DNA of 64,000 bases from Amborella trichopoda (GCF_000471905.2 NW_006494789.1:2108818-2172817); one strand, 5' to 3'. Shown: positions 26,401 through 37,111, counted from the stretch's first letter. Numbers and translations are program-made. The notes: generated by a model not told the origin, from the sequence alone.

Positions 26401-26517
26401 ATGCTGGTGATGGAAACATCCATGTAATTATTATGTTTGATCCAAACCAAGAAGACCATCGAAAAGAAGCTGAAAGCTTGAATCATTTTATGGTCCACAC
26501 TGCATTGGAAATTGAAG
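11427..26517 (+). CDS. DLD: D-lactate dehydrogenase (cytochrome), mitochondrial, FAD-linked; 3' exon missing
   Basis: Sixteen exons: 11427-11680, 12567-12660, 13048-13148, 13558-13606, 14049-14141, 15170-15284, 15503-15563, 17096-17132, 17199-17260, 18092-18188, 19353-19427, 22151-22259, 23700-23809, 24857-24919, 26124-26203, 26387-26517; 1531 nt, 510 codons plus one base. All junctions keep frame with GT-AG signals. Residues 1-~75 are Arg/Ser-rich with a hydrophobic stretch, fitting a mitochondrial presequence. The FAD-binding (PCMH) domain includes PYGGATSIEGH at 171-181. The FAD-oxidase C-terminal domain includes AHAGDGNIH at 471-479. The family oxidises D-lactate (and related 2-hydroxy acids) and passes electrons to cytochrome c, serving in methylglyoxal detoxification. 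The model stops at the donor after ...ALEIEG. The ~50 C-terminal residues with GEHGVG and the end of the FAD-oxidase domain are not found downstream; a microsatellite, odd sequence and a 20-N gap follow within 150 bp, so loss by assembly error is more likely than true truncation. Confidence 0.92.
16015..16892. repeat. Tandem duplication, ~445-bp unit, in D-LDH intron 7
   Basis: Copies at about 16015-16450 and 16462-16892, offset ~447 bp. Shared landmarks: 'ttggttgctgccttgatg', 'tgctcattttttatttatg', 'aaaagatatcattaaccatg' and 'catctaaaattgaag'. Similarity is high with scattered changes, implying a fairly recent intronic duplication. No coding content. Confidence 0.85.
19531..21265 (-). mobile_element. 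Deleted LTR retrotransposon remnant (Ty3/gypsy-like gag start) in D-LDH intron 11
   Basis: Two similar direct repeats, about 19531-19925 and 20998-21265, share 'atttgaag', 'caagcacaatt', 'catgaacaatactc'-like and 'gaccctagaaataaac'-like blocks in the same order. Between them, on the minus strand, a short frame starting near 20823 reads MATRGDRGRRIFVDPLHDP and continues about 15 residues to a stop; a second piece (20512-20724) includes LLAQEDLEYKPFHFH. The Arg/Gly start and following IEELE segment resemble the beginning of plant gypsy gag polyproteins. No protease, reverse transcriptase or integrase is present, so this is a non-autonomous or deleted element inserted against the host gene. Outer LTR ends are approximate. 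Confidence 0.6.
21330..21572. repeat. Duplicated flank beside the LTR remnant
   Basis: The block with 'aagccagaaaattaataat' and 'tgtttcacagttgga' occurs at ~21341-21400 and ~21510-21568. Between them, 'ttgcctgcaccatgtcacac' (21443) repeats the sequence at 19462 left of the LTR remnant. This suggests a target-region duplication or rearrangement around the insertion. Confidence 0.65.
25414..25647. mobile_element. MITE family 2 copy, best preserved
   Basis: A 234-bp element. Left end gggattgtatacaatgagac; the right end reads, as reverse complement, gggaaagtatataatgagac, so TIRs extend about 35 bp through 'catttac' and 'ggtcaca'. Flanks ttttatttt (25405-25413) and ttttagttt (25648-25656) form a 9-bp target-site duplication with one mismatch, suggesting a Mutator-type MITE. 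In intron 14 of the D-LDH gene. Confidence 0.75.
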
Positions 26518-26534
26518 GTATAACTTCAATGCTT

Positions 26535-26538
<4 letters not shown>

Positions 26539-26572
<34 letters not shown>
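26539..26572. repeat. (AG)17 microsatellite
   Basis: A pure AG dinucleotide run immediately after the last D-LDH exon found, 22 bp downstream of its splice donor. It precedes abnormal sequence and the 20-N gap, so it probably triggered the assembly break. Confidence 0.95.
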
Positions 26573-26576
<4 letters not shown>

Positions 26577-26686
26577 GATAGTACAACAATAGTACTACTA
26601 CTTCGTCGTACCGACGACGACTAGTCGTACTAGTAGTAGTAGACTACCTAACGTTAGGTTAGTAGTNNNNNNNNNNNNNNNNNNNN
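26573..26686. other. Aberrant sequence and 20-bp assembly gap
   Basis: 26573-26666 consists almost entirely of shuffled gta/cta/gac/acg trinucleotides (e.g. gtcgtaccgacgacgactag) unlike any other part of the window; 26667-26686 is N. The stretch looks like low-quality read-end sequence rather than genome. Sequence to its left belongs to the D-LDH gene; sequence to its right shows no D-LDH exon. Confidence 0.8.
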
Positions 26687-28421
26687 AAGAATTATTGTAC
26701 ACGTTGTAAGACTAAAACAAGTAAGGAAACCGAACAATTAGTTTAGGTTTGGTAGTAGAAATAATTAGTAGCAAATACGTTGGTTAGTATATATATCTAT
26801 ATATATATATATATAGGATCATTATATACATGGTGGGAGAGGATCCTATAATATTATTTCTTATATATATATATATATTTATTTATATTTATTCCCAATA
26901 ATAAAAATTCAGGATCTCCTTACCAAAAATTTTACATCTATATCTTAAATTTTAAAAAGATAACTTTTATTGGGATCACCCTACTTAAAAATAGACCTCC
27001 ATCTTTACTTTCAAAAAAGATAATTTTTAGAAGTGCATAGTATGCGAATGTTACTTTGAGATAGGATAAAACTTTATGTATGTATAAGTTTCCAAAAAAA
27101 AAAAAGAGATGTATGCGATAAAATCATGTGGCCTAAAATTCCTGAGGGGAACTTCTAGAGTTCTTATGTATATCACTACTTTGTTCCTGATATCTATTTT
27201 CACAGTTTTTTACAATTATTTTTGATATTTTTACTATCTTTACCCCATACAGAGTGCTCTAAACTATGTCACTCACCCTGTTACATCTCTTAGGATAGAG
27301 CCCTTTTAAACTATGTCACATGCCCTATTACATCTCTTAGGTTTTTTTATTCTTTTGACATGTATCCATCCCTTAACTACGGCTTAATAATGTAATATAA
27401 ATATTTCACATAATTTAAAAGAGCACCAAGTTCCAATTTTAATTTTTGAAGTATTTCAAATTTAGAATTTTGAATCTTCCCCTTAAAGCTTCCAATATTA
27501 TGAGCATTAAAGATTCACCCATAAAAATATAATGTTTTTTTTTTCTAGTTCTTATATTAATATTCTCTCTCGTTCTCTCACACACTCTCTCTCTTGCATG
27601 CCCCTTCTCTCTCACACGCGCATACACCCACACAAATCTGATGCGCGCTGCCACTAGCTTGCTCTCCCCCCGTCCACGCACACTTCCTTAAAAATTTCTT
27701 CCAATGAATTTGACTTGTAGTAATTAATGAGCACTTTTTGTTTGAGAATGGAAGGAAGATAAAAACACCATACCGTATTGGATATACTAATTGTACCTTA
27801 TGATTTCTCGCACTTCATTATTTTTATATTTTTATTTCTGGGCAGATAGAGGGAATTTGTATCTTGTCCTTGACAAAAAGAAATTTTAACATTCGACCAT
27901 ATCCACATTTTCTTCTAGGTCCACAAAAACAAATATAAAAAAAATGATTCTAATCTATTGGATATTAGAATCTAATCTATTCTTAATACTGTTTTATCTA
28001 TTATAGTATCTCCATTCCATTATTCTTCTCTTCTTTTGGATTCATTTCTTCTTAACCCTAATTTATTTTAATTTTGTTTAACTTTCATGTGGCCGGCAAT
28101 AGGCCTTATGTTCATGTCTCTATTACAGTCTCCAGAATCATGCCCTTTGATACTCCTACCAAACTTCTTCTAAACCCCAATGAGATGAAATTGAAATGGA
28201 AAAAAATAAGGGGAAAAGTAGGGGCAAAACCCTGTGAAAAAATGAAGAGACTCCCCCTGTTCAATCTTTCTTCTTTTGAGAAAAGTTCACATCAATCTAA
28301 ACCATAACGTCAGTCCATGGAAACCAAAAGGAGAGCAAAGGAACCATTCCTTCCTTCTTTTTTTTTTTTTTTTTAAAGCTGTAGGTCATTCTAGAACCTT
28401 CTTAATTTAACTTTCATTTCA
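26687..28421. other. Intergenic DNA downstream of the gap
   Basis: AT-rich sequence with (TA)n runs near 26789-26815 and 26864-26878, and a CT-rich run near 27562-27615. I searched all frames for the missing D-LDH C-terminus (GEHGVG, IMNPGK-like) and saw none. No other gene is supported here. Confidence 0.6.
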
Positions 28422-28772
28422 GGGTGCGGTTTGTATAAGGGTGAGGCTCTAAGCAATTAAAGCACATATTCAAATAGTGTCAAAAGATGTTGTTTTCATA
28501 CTACAAATAATTGTAAAGGTCTTACAATTTATTTTTATCTTTAATTATAAAATTTAAAGCTTAAAAAATAATGTAGATCGAGCCTATCTTTGAACAATGG
28601 AAATTTTGAAAATTGACTATCTAAATATACATTGCGAGATGCACACCATTTTTTCTCGTGCCCAGATGATCAATTTAGGAATTTTTGAGAATCGAAACAA
28701 CCTTTTCTAATGAAATTCTTGAAGTACGCATTTTAATTTGATTGTTGAGGCCTCGCCCTTGTATAAACTTTT
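28422..28772. mobile_element. gagccgaggctc MITE family copy
   Basis: Left end agggtgcggtttgtataagg then 'gtgaggctctaagcaatt'; right end 'attgttgaggcctcgccc' then 'ttgtataaac'. The interior has 'tttataaaatttaaagctt'-like and 'cagatgatcaatttagga' blocks. It ends ~195 bp upstream of the carboxylesterase start codon. Confidence 0.8.
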
Positions 28773-28965
28773 TAATCTTTCATTTAAACTCTTTCCACTT
28801 TACCTGCTCTGTAATACATCCAAACCACTTATAACCTTCCAAAAAAAAGAGCTGTGAGATGGGGCCCCTTGAAAACCTGTCCATACAATTTAATACACAG
28901 AGCTCCAGCCCTTGAAAACCCTAAAATTCATAGAGAGACACCAGAACTCACCTCTGAAAACAGAA

Positions 28966-29949
28966 ATGGCCTCCAAAACCCAAAGTAACCCTGAAAAAAA
29001 GTTCTCGGATACTCCATATGAGATTGAAAATTGCAGAGGAGTACTCCAAATCTTCAGCAATGGCTCCATAGTCCGCTCTCCACAGCCAAGCTTTCAAATT
29101 CCTGTAGAAGATGATGGTTCAGTCTTATGGAAAGATGTCGGATTCGACAAAGCCCTCGATCTCCATCTTCGCGTCTACAAACCATTATCTCATGAAAATA
29201 ACAGACTACCCATATTCTACTACTTTCATGGAGGTGGGTATTGCATAGGCTCAAGAACGTGGCCAAATTTTCATAACTTTTGCCTCAAGCTCTCAAGAGA
29301 ACTTCCGGCCATTGTAATCGCGCCGGATTATCGGTTAGCACCGGAAAACAGGCTTCCATCTGCCATTGACGATGCATTCTCAGCCGTCCGATGGCTTGCA
29401 ACAGATGGCATCACAGATCAATTCCTCTCTCAAACTGCTGACTTCGGACGAGTCTACATTTCCGGGGATTCGGCGGGTGGCAACATTGCCCACCATTTAG
29501 CTGTAGGCCTAAGTGAAGGGGGCCATGAAAACCTGACCATAAAAGGGTTTGTGCTCCTGATGCCATTCTTTGGTGGAGTAGAGCACACATTATCCGAGGC
29601 CACGTGTCCGCAAGATGCATTCTTGAAACTTGATCTGAACGACCGTTATTGGCGGTTGAGTTTGCCCGAGGGCACGGATAGGGACCACCCACTTTCAAAC
29701 CCGTTCGGGCCGGGTGCGAAGGATCTCGGCTCGGTGGACTTCATTCCCATGCTTGATGTGGTGGGGGAGAGGGATTTGTTGAGGGATAGAGGTGTGGAGT
29801 ATGGAAAGAGGTTGGTGGAGATGGGTAAGAAGGTGGAGGTGGTGGAGTTGAAGGGGCAGCAACATGGGTTCTTTACTATATATCCGAACTCTCAGGAGGC
29901 AAAGGAGCTTATGGATAGGATCAGGGCCTTTATCGAGGCTAATGCTTAG
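28966..29949 (+). CDS. Carboxylesterase (plant CXE / GID1-like alpha/beta-hydrolase), intronless
   Basis: 327 residues in one exon. The start is the first ATG (28966); the frame extends 18 codons upstream but only with non-ATG codons. The oxyanion-hole motif HGGG is at residues 88-91 in FHGGGYCIGS. The nucleophile Ser169 is in GDSAG (167-171), and the other probable catalytic residues are Asp270 (GERD) and His300 (GQQHGFF), as in class I plant carboxylesterases related to HSR203J and the GID1 receptor fold. The histidine of the triad is kept, unlike GID1 itself, so this is likely an active esterase on small acyl esters; the natural substrate is unknown. A paralog lies 7.2 kb downstream on the same strand. 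Coding GC is well above its surroundings. Confidence 0.95.
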   Translation: MASKTQSNPEKKFSDTPYEIENCRGVLQIFSNGSIVRSPQPSFQIPVEDDGSVLWKDVGFDKALDLHLRVYKPLSHENNRLPIFYYFHGGGYCIGSRTWPNFHNFCLKLSRELPAIVIAPDYRLAPENRLPSAIDDAFSAVRWLATDGITDQFLSQTADFGRVYISGDSAGGNIAHHLAVGLSEGGHENLTIKGFVLLMPFFGGVEHTLSEATCPQDAFLKLDLNDRYWRLSLPEGTDRDHPLSNPFGPGAKDLGSVDFIPMLDVVGERDLLRDRGVEYGKRLVEMGKKVEVVELKGQQHGFFTIYPNSQEAKELMDRIRAFIEANA

Positions 29950-30085
29950 TCAAATTTTCTTTTTTATGGGTTCAGGGTGTGCTTATCTTGGTTTTATAGA
30001 CGGAAATGACTGGTTTTCTGTTGAAATGGGGGTCCATTTTGTGGTTTTGGAAGAAGGTTGTCATGCTTTGATGATCGTGGTGGAA

Positions 30086-30091
30086 AATAAA
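30086..30091 (+). promoter_or_regulatory. Probable polyadenylation signal of the first carboxylesterase
   Basis: AATAAA 137 bp after the stop codon at 29947-29949, followed by T-rich sequence. Confidence 0.5.
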
Positions 30092-30673
30092 ATGGGGTTT
30101 TGATTGTACGAATTATAGAATTAGTTTTTATCATCAGGGTTTTAAAAAATGTTAGATTGAAATCGTGCAATCTGAATCGAAAATCGATTGAATTGGTGAT
30201 AGACTGATCTGGCTGTACTTTTTATTTTTCATTTGCCGATACAGACTGCCGATCTATTGATTTTACAGATAGAGAATCAGGGTCTGTTTTTCAAACATCC
30301 CCCGGTTTTAATCTCGTTGGTAGGACTTTAGAGTTTAGGCCACTGTTTGAATCTTCAATGAAGGCTTGGCCGTACATGTGATCTCTCTTCCTCACCTCTT
30401 TTTTTTTTTCCCTCAAAAACTCAATTTTCTTTTTGGAAGTAATTCTTATTTTTCGTGGAAGAATATGTTTGCCATTATCAAAAAAGACAGGGGGCTGAAG
30501 AGAAAGACCTCCCTATATGAGATAGAGAGAATTTAGAGAGTGTGGGATTTTACGGTGCAGAGAGAGACAGGAGTCTTTTACTTTAGGAGAGAATGTCGAC
30601 GTAGAGTAGCATTTGGTGGTTAGTTAGAGATAAATGAAAGTGAACCGAGGGAAAGTGAAATGTGATTTCATTT
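30092..30673. other. Intergenic stretch
   Basis: No gene is seen. Around 30145-30210 there is 'gaatcgaaaatcgattg', a short palindromic patch, and the rest is AT-rich with pyrimidine runs. Confidence 0.4.
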
Positions 30674-31049
30674 AGGGTGCGGTTTGTATAGGGCCAAGGT
30701 TCTAAACAATCTAATTAGAGCCTTCCATGAAATAGTTTTTAGAAATGTGGTTTCAACACTGAAAACCTTTATGATACCTTTAAAATATATATATTTTAAT
30801 TTTAATTTATAAAATTTAAAAGTTTCAAAAATAGTGTATATGATTTATGAAAACTTGAAAATCTTGAAAATTGACTATCTACAAAGTGTTACAAATTCAT
30901 TATTTCTAAAACCTGATATCCATTTTTATCTTATGTTCTATGTTGAGCTGATCAATTTGAATATATTTGAGCATCAAAATATCTTTATCTAATAAAATTT
31001 TTGAGGTAGACTTCATTATTCTCGGCTCCATATAATAAACTTTTCCCTT
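30674..31049. mobile_element. gagccgaggctc MITE family copy
   Basis: Left end agggtgcggtttgtataggg then 'tctaaacaatctaattaga'; right end 'ctcggctccatataataa'. The interior carries 'ttttaatttataaaattt' and 'gaaaatcttgaaaattgac'. Confidence 0.8.
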
Positions 31050-31098
31050 TTCTCTTTCATTTATCTTGGGCTGTCTTACACCCGCGGTCCTCTCTCTG

Positions 31099-32207
31099 TG
31101 CTTTCTAAGTCTTCTGGCAGGGCTTTACTTGCTTCTGTGCTTTCTAAGTCTTCTGGCAGGGCTTTTGATGGGGCTGCAGCATTTTTGTTTTTGTTCGCCG
31201 TAGGACTTGGGTTTCTCTCTCCGCAGTTTTCAACCCGCACATTTTCGAAATTTCAGGCACCGGCCGCTACATGTTACTCTTTTTCTCACCTGCCTTGATT
31301 ATTCTTCAACGCCATTTCCCTCTGTGCTCGAAACAAAGAGAAAATGCAAACGCTGAAATGGAAGAGCGGTTTATTATTGAATCTCAACGTTTCCATCGCT
31401 CAGTCGTCCAAAGATGTCTCCCCCTTCCATGCCACCTCTGCTTCTCTTGCTAAATGGAAAAAGCAAATGGATCTTTGTATGTTCTTCTCCATCCTCTCTC
31501 TCTCTCTCTCTTTCATCTTCTGTCTATCTCTATTATTTGCTTTTCTCCTATCTATTTCTCTCTCTTGAAGATTAGGGCCAAATCAATCGCTCGCTTCCCC
31601 CAATTTTTTTTGCATTTGGCAAGATTTTTTTATTTACATTTGATCTTGTTCTTGTAATATCTGTGTATAACGTGGAGTATTTTTATTGGAGTTGAGTTCT
31701 GTTTATGTTTATTTTCTTGTTAGAAGCTTTCTACATTAGGACATCCAAATTTTTGTTCCAACTCTCTCTCTCTCTCTCAATGTTTTTCCAACTATGAATT
31801 ACAATATAATAGTTAATTACAATATAATGGATGTAAACTTTTGCGTTTCCTGTAAAGGGAAATGACATTTTAATTTTCTGATTTTGCAGACTGAAGAGAA
31901 AAGTACACAACCATCATCGAAGGTATGTGCAATCATAAGTTTTCTTCCTACTTTCTGCAAATAATTATTTTTCCTCTTTTCTTGTGGGATGGTTTAAAAT
32001 ATTAATATATCCATCACAGTTGCTAGTATATGAAGATGCTTGGTATATTTGATTAATTAGAATGAGTTGTTCGTCGGGTTAAGAACTTGTAGAAGCTAAG
32101 ATTGATGGAAGTGAATGCTGGTTGTGTTGGAATTTATGTTAGAATTGTTCAATTCCACAAATAAAATGTCTATTTGAGCTATAGTCTATATCAGAAAACG
32201 GACGTTA
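31099..32207 (+). repeat. Left arm of a ~1.1-kb inverted repeat carrying a decayed 5' gene end
   Basis: Inverted copy of 35599-36643. It starts with an internal direct repeat of 'gtgctttctaagtcttctgg' (31099 and 31137) and contains an exon-like stretch from ATG 31344 (MQTLKWKSGLLLNLNVSI...) to a GTATGT donor at 31477. A candidate second exon follows at 31891-31921 (TEEKSTQPSSK in one frame), again before GTATGTG. Joined, the frames do not match because this arm has one extra A in 'tggaaaaagcaaatgg'. The gene family is not recognised. Confidence 0.75.
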
Positions 32208-32839
32208 GACGTGCACTATGTTGATTCTTTGGGATCCCTAGAATATTTCTTTTCCTTGTATTAATGTCATAGTCCCAAAGGAATAAAATGAAATATTGAA
32301 GCAATGGAATCTTATTTTACATTGATATTAAGTTGGCGCCTTCTCAATAATGGGTAACTTATATCGATTGCAATTGCTGGTTGTGATGATCTGGTAAGAA
32401 GTGGGTGTATAATTTTAATATCCCCTTTAGGTCCACTACTACTCATTCAATTTAAAGAACTGATTCCATATATTGATCAGCTTTTCATGCCCAGAAGATA
32501 ACATGTAAAGAACTAGAATTATTAAAAAATTGAAATACCTCCCATGTATGAATCCTATATGCAGTGATAGCCCCTTGGATTTGTACTAATAAATTGATTT
32601 TTGGTAGTTTGCGAGCTAGAATATATGACTTGTTGTGATCCTCGCCTTCTTCACAATATTTATCTTCACAACTTCATCTATTTATGGAGAAGGTGGGCTT
32701 GTCGTCATACGACCTCTCTATGGGAAGTGACTGGTAATGTTACAGTGAGTATTATTGAAGTCGAGGTAGCTAGAGAATTGATATGTTTATTTTTGTTCAA
32801 GATTGGCTCAAAATCTACTCTTCTAAGTTGGATCTAAAT

Positions 32840-33080
32840 TCAAAACTTATATGCAAGAACCTTGTACTTAGGGTGACTTCCATGCTTCAAAAGCTCGAAA
32901 AGGGCAAGGGGAAGGACCAAAAGAACATGTATGGAAATAGTGGGAAGAGATATGGTGAAATATGGTCTGATTGAGGCTATGCCCCTTGATAGGGGCAGAA
33001 TGATGGAATATGACTCGTGTAGCCGACCCCAAATAGCTCGGATAAGGATCAGATGATGGTGGTGATGATTAAAAAACAAA
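32840..33080 (+). mobile_element. 3' tail of a LINE-like retroelement
   Basis: The stretch 'gactcgtgtagccgacccc' followed by 'aaatagctcggataagg' and a gat/gtg-rich end, then an A-rich run (~33067-33090), is the characteristic 3' end of plant LINE elements. Upstream 'gggaagagatatggtg' and 'tatgccccttgatagggg' fit the end of the reverse-transcriptase frame. A related tail lies at 60583-60696. Confidence 0.55.
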
Positions 33081-33090
33081 ACAACAATAA

Positions 33091-35598
33091 TATGCATTTT
33101 ATATTTTTTATCTTTGCTTGCTGTGATGGTATATAGAATCATGTAGATTACCAAATGAAAAAAAGATAAGTTGTGTGTAATAGTGACTGTACTAGATGAA
33201 ATGAAATGCATTCCTAGTCCGAGATATCTTCATGCATCGATGTTTCAGAATGTAATACCCATACATTTTATTAGGCTTTAAAGGTGAAAGAGGAACAAAT
33301 TTATTAGGAAAATCTCTTCTCATTGTCTGATGGTTAGGCATAGTTAAGTTAGCAAGATGATTAGCTAAGGTATGTCGCTTGGGGTATAGATACGACCTTA
33401 GAAGGAAGCAAGGAGGTTCCATCAACTATATACATGTGTATTTGTTACAAATGAAAATGTTGTTGTCATGGCAGCAAGCATCTCTAGAAGAGTTGATTAT
33501 GGGGTACCATTGGAGCTAAAGGATGGTTCCCATTCATTGCAGAACGATGATTGTGTTAATGTGTTATTCTTTGGGTTAAGAAGCTGCCATCCTCGTTGGT
33601 CGGTGGAGATTCTCTATAGGATTTGAAATATTGTAGTTAGGTGATGTTTGTCATGTAATTAGGGGCCCGATGCCTTGCTTGTGCAAATATTGAGGTAAAG
33701 TTTGTGTCATATGGATGGGATACCATGGTGATGGAACCAAAAGATCCCCAGTTTTTATAATCTTAGCTGCTTCAATGAGTATTATGCAGAATAAGAGCAT
33801 GATGCAATGTGTCTTTGAACAGAGTTAACTAGAGTTCTAACTGTATATTCATTGTCAATAGGCTAAAATCGATCCCCACATTTGGTGGACATTGATGGTA
33901 TTGTTACTACAGCGTATTGATTAGTTGTGATGGTGGGTTCCCTCACTCCTTTGTAAGGATCTTAAATACTTCCTTGAATTTTCTAGTATGCTTGAGGAAT
34001 ATGTGAAATAATTGTAATTATTATCATTCATGTGATGGATAGCAAAACACTGAGAGCAGATGTTAAGTACTCGCATTGTTAATCGAGTATCTGGCACTAC
34101 CCAATATCGATATTGGCTAATATAAAAATAACTAGGATAGGCAAATTTGGTGGCATGATAAGTTAGTTCATTTGTGTGTTACCATTGGTAGGATCAGCTT
34201 ATGAGACAGTTTGCCACCATAGGATTCGCCATGTCTTAAAATTTTTGGAATGAAATAGTTTCTTTCAATGAAACTTTTTCAAAAAAATGCATTTATGGAA
34301 AAAAATGAATGCATTTGTGGAAAAGAAAATCACAATCTCAATATTCAAGTGTTCAACATCATCAAAATGAAATTATTTTTTGCATGTTACATCTTGCTGG
34401 ATTGGATACCTCAATGACCAAAGGAGTGATCTCTTGTGCTATACCTTCAATGGAATGATTTGAAGACTTTGAAATGCTACCTACAGCATATCTAGAAGGA
34501 TTTTGTATAAATTTGAAACACTTGCAGGTTTCAGGAGTCTTGAGCACTTGTGTGCCAGGTTTTTGCTATCGAACTTTGGGTCTTACAATTAGCTCTGATC
34601 CATGTCAATGAATGTGAAATATTTCAGAATTCTCTTACTTTATGGGTGCTTGTGTGCTGGGAGAGAAGAGGAGGTGGTGGTTGGGGCTTCAGTCATGATA
34701 ACCATAGAATGAGAAATTCCCTTTGAGGAATTCTAATAATTTTAGTGCAACTGCAACCATATCAGGTTTAAAGGACTGAAGGCCCTTTGAATATGTACAC
34801 ATTTGTAAAGCATGTTACATGACAACAAAACTCGTCTCCTCACATCTCAGAGTTTGTATTATTCTCTCTTGGTTTTTCCTTTATCAACTCAATGATTTCT
34901 GCATTGGTTGTATTCCAGTACTTCATGAGGGTTGAAGTTGATTTCACATGGAAGAATTTCATGCATTGTTTTTCTCTGCCTATGTTCATTGACAAATAAA
35001 TTATTTATTTCTTCACCATGGTGCTGAAATGCTCCCCATCTGATATTTTTTTTGTTGTTATTCCTGCTTTGAGAGTTTTATTCCTGTTTTTATTATTTTT
35101 TATTCCTGTTTTTAAAAGAGTTTTACATGCCATCAAGGGCACATGAGCCTCCTCTTATTTGGCTTCTCCTTGACGATTCCCCATTTATAGCATAGCGCTC
35201 AGGAGGTCTTTGTCCCCCTTTTGTGGGTACTTTTTAACACTTTTATATCGTAAGGGACTCTATAATCTAAATCAGTGAAAATAGTCTTGTTTCCGAATGA
35301 GAGAGAACGAGAAGATGAAGGGAATGGCGAAGAGAGCGACAAGCTTCTTGGGCGAGAATGTTTTTTGGAAAAGATGATGATCCTTCCTTCAGAGAATCTG
35401 AGTAAATTTACAGGCGTTTGCTTTAGGATGGCAACTAAGTGAGAATGAGTTGCACGTTTATTTCTTTCTCTTTTGTGCATTTTCACCACAGTTATCTCAG
35501 CACCCCTTTTAAATTGGGTGGTAAGGAATAGCTAGTTCATATATTCTTATCTAGAGAGAGAATGAGAAGATGAAGGGAATAGCTGGTTCACATATTCT
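33091..35598. other. Spacer inside the inverted repeat; no gene recognised
   Basis: AT-rich DNA with short open frames only. A stretch at ~33475-33630 (readable as AASISRRVDYGVPLELKDG) is gene-like for about 50 codons but has no recognisable relatives and ends in a stop. Near 35290 and 35560 the phrase 'gagaagatgaagggaat' is repeated. Confidence 0.4.
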
Positions 35599-36643
35599 AA
35601 TGTCCGTTTTCTGATATAAACTATAGCTCAAATAGACGTTTTATTTTTGGAATTGAACAATTCTTAACATAAATTCCAATACAACCAGCATTCCTTTCCA
35701 TCAATCTTAGCTTCTACAAGTTCTTAACCCGACGAACAACTCGTTCTAATTAATCAAAAATACCAAGCATCTTTATATACTAGCAACTATGATGGATATA
35801 TTAATATTTTAAACCATCCCACAAGAAAAGAGAAAAAATAATTATTTGAGGAAAGTAGGAAAAAAAACTTATGATTGCACATACTTTGGATGATGGTTGT
35901 GTACTTTTCTCTTCAGTTTGCAAAATCAGAAAATTAAAATGTCACTTCCTTTTACTGGAAACGCACAAGTTTACATCCATTATATTGTAATTAACCATTA
36001 TATTGCAATTCATAGTTGGAACAACATTGAGAGAGAGCGTTGAAATTTGGATATCCTAATGTAGAAAGCTTCTAACATGAAAATAGGCAAACAGAACTCA
36101 ACTCCAATAAAAATAAAAATACTCCACATTATATACAGATTTTACAAGAACATGATCAAATGTAAATAAAAATCCTTGCGAAATGCAAAAAAATTGGGGG
36201 AAGCGAGCTATTGATTTGGCCCCAATCTTTAAGAGAGAAAAGCAAATATTAGAGATAGACAGAGAACAAAAGAGAGAGAGAGGATGGAGAACATACAAAG
36301 CTCCATTTGCTTTTCCATTTAGCAAGAGAAGCAGAGGTCATATGGAAGAGGGAGACATCTTTGGACTACTGAGCGATAGAAATATTGAGATTCAACAGTA
36401 AATCGGTCTTTCATTTCAGCGTTTGCATTTTCTCTTTGATTCGAGCACAGAGGGAAATGACGTTGATGCATAATCAAAGCAGGTGAGAAAAAGAGCAACA
36501 TGTATCGGCCATTGATGGTGCCCGAAATTTTGAAATGTGCAGGATGAAAACTGCGGAGAGTGAGAGCTAAGTCCAACGGCAAACAAAAAAGCTAAAATGT
36601 TTCGATCGGGCTGCAGCCAAGCACAAGACTTAGAAAGCACAAT
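35599..36643 (-). repeat. Right arm of the ~1.1-kb inverted repeat
   Basis: Reverse complement of 31099-32207. It holds the same exon-like start, but the codon after CTG AAA is TGA rather than TGG, and the splice acceptor before the second candidate exon has changed from 'ttgcag' to 'ttgcaa'. It retains the shorter 'tggaaaagcaaatgg', so the two arms carry different damage. The arm ends ~470 bp upstream of the second carboxylesterase. Confidence 0.75.
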
Positions 36644-37111
36644 TACTCATTCCACTCCCCCTCCCCCCTCCCGTAAAAAAGAACTACTTGCGGGCAAAAA
36701 GCAAGCGAAAAAAAAAAAACGTACAAAGGGTGGGCCGGATGGACCAGAACTTGGCCAATGCCAGTCCTTCGGCCATATCACCCAGCTCTCGAATCGCATT
36801 TTGTACCCCATCCCCTAGTTTTTTTTTAAGGCCGACACACTTCTAACCGGAAAATATGACCCCTTGATTGAGTCTGATGCGCTAATCCAACTCCACAACT
36901 TTGTCTCTCTAATCCAAGGGACGTCACTCGTAGTCGTTAGTGGCGGCAGGAAGGAGGCAAGCATTTTCATACACCAAAAAAAAAAGCATCTCTCTTCCCT
37001 CTCTCTCATCAATCCGTATACGATTCTCCCCATCTGAGAAAAATTCACCGAAACCACGACTTAATCTACAAATAAATACCCACACCCTGAAACTCCTCCG
37101 CAAAAGCTAAC
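36644..37111. other. Upstream region of the second carboxylesterase
   Basis: Contains a C-rich run (36654-36671), an A-rich patch and GC-richer sequence; leads into the ATG at 37112 with no assignable TATA box. Confidence 0.4.

Noticed and set aside
28912-28965. 18-codon N-terminal extension of the first carboxylesterase
   Set aside because: It contains no ATG; plant translation would start at 28966, and the paralog also starts at the equivalent region.
31098-31657. Several 60-74 codon frames at the left inverted-repeat arm
   Set aside because: Frames in different phases over CT-rich sequence; the only exon-like part (from 31344) is frameshifted relative to its second exon and is described as decayed.
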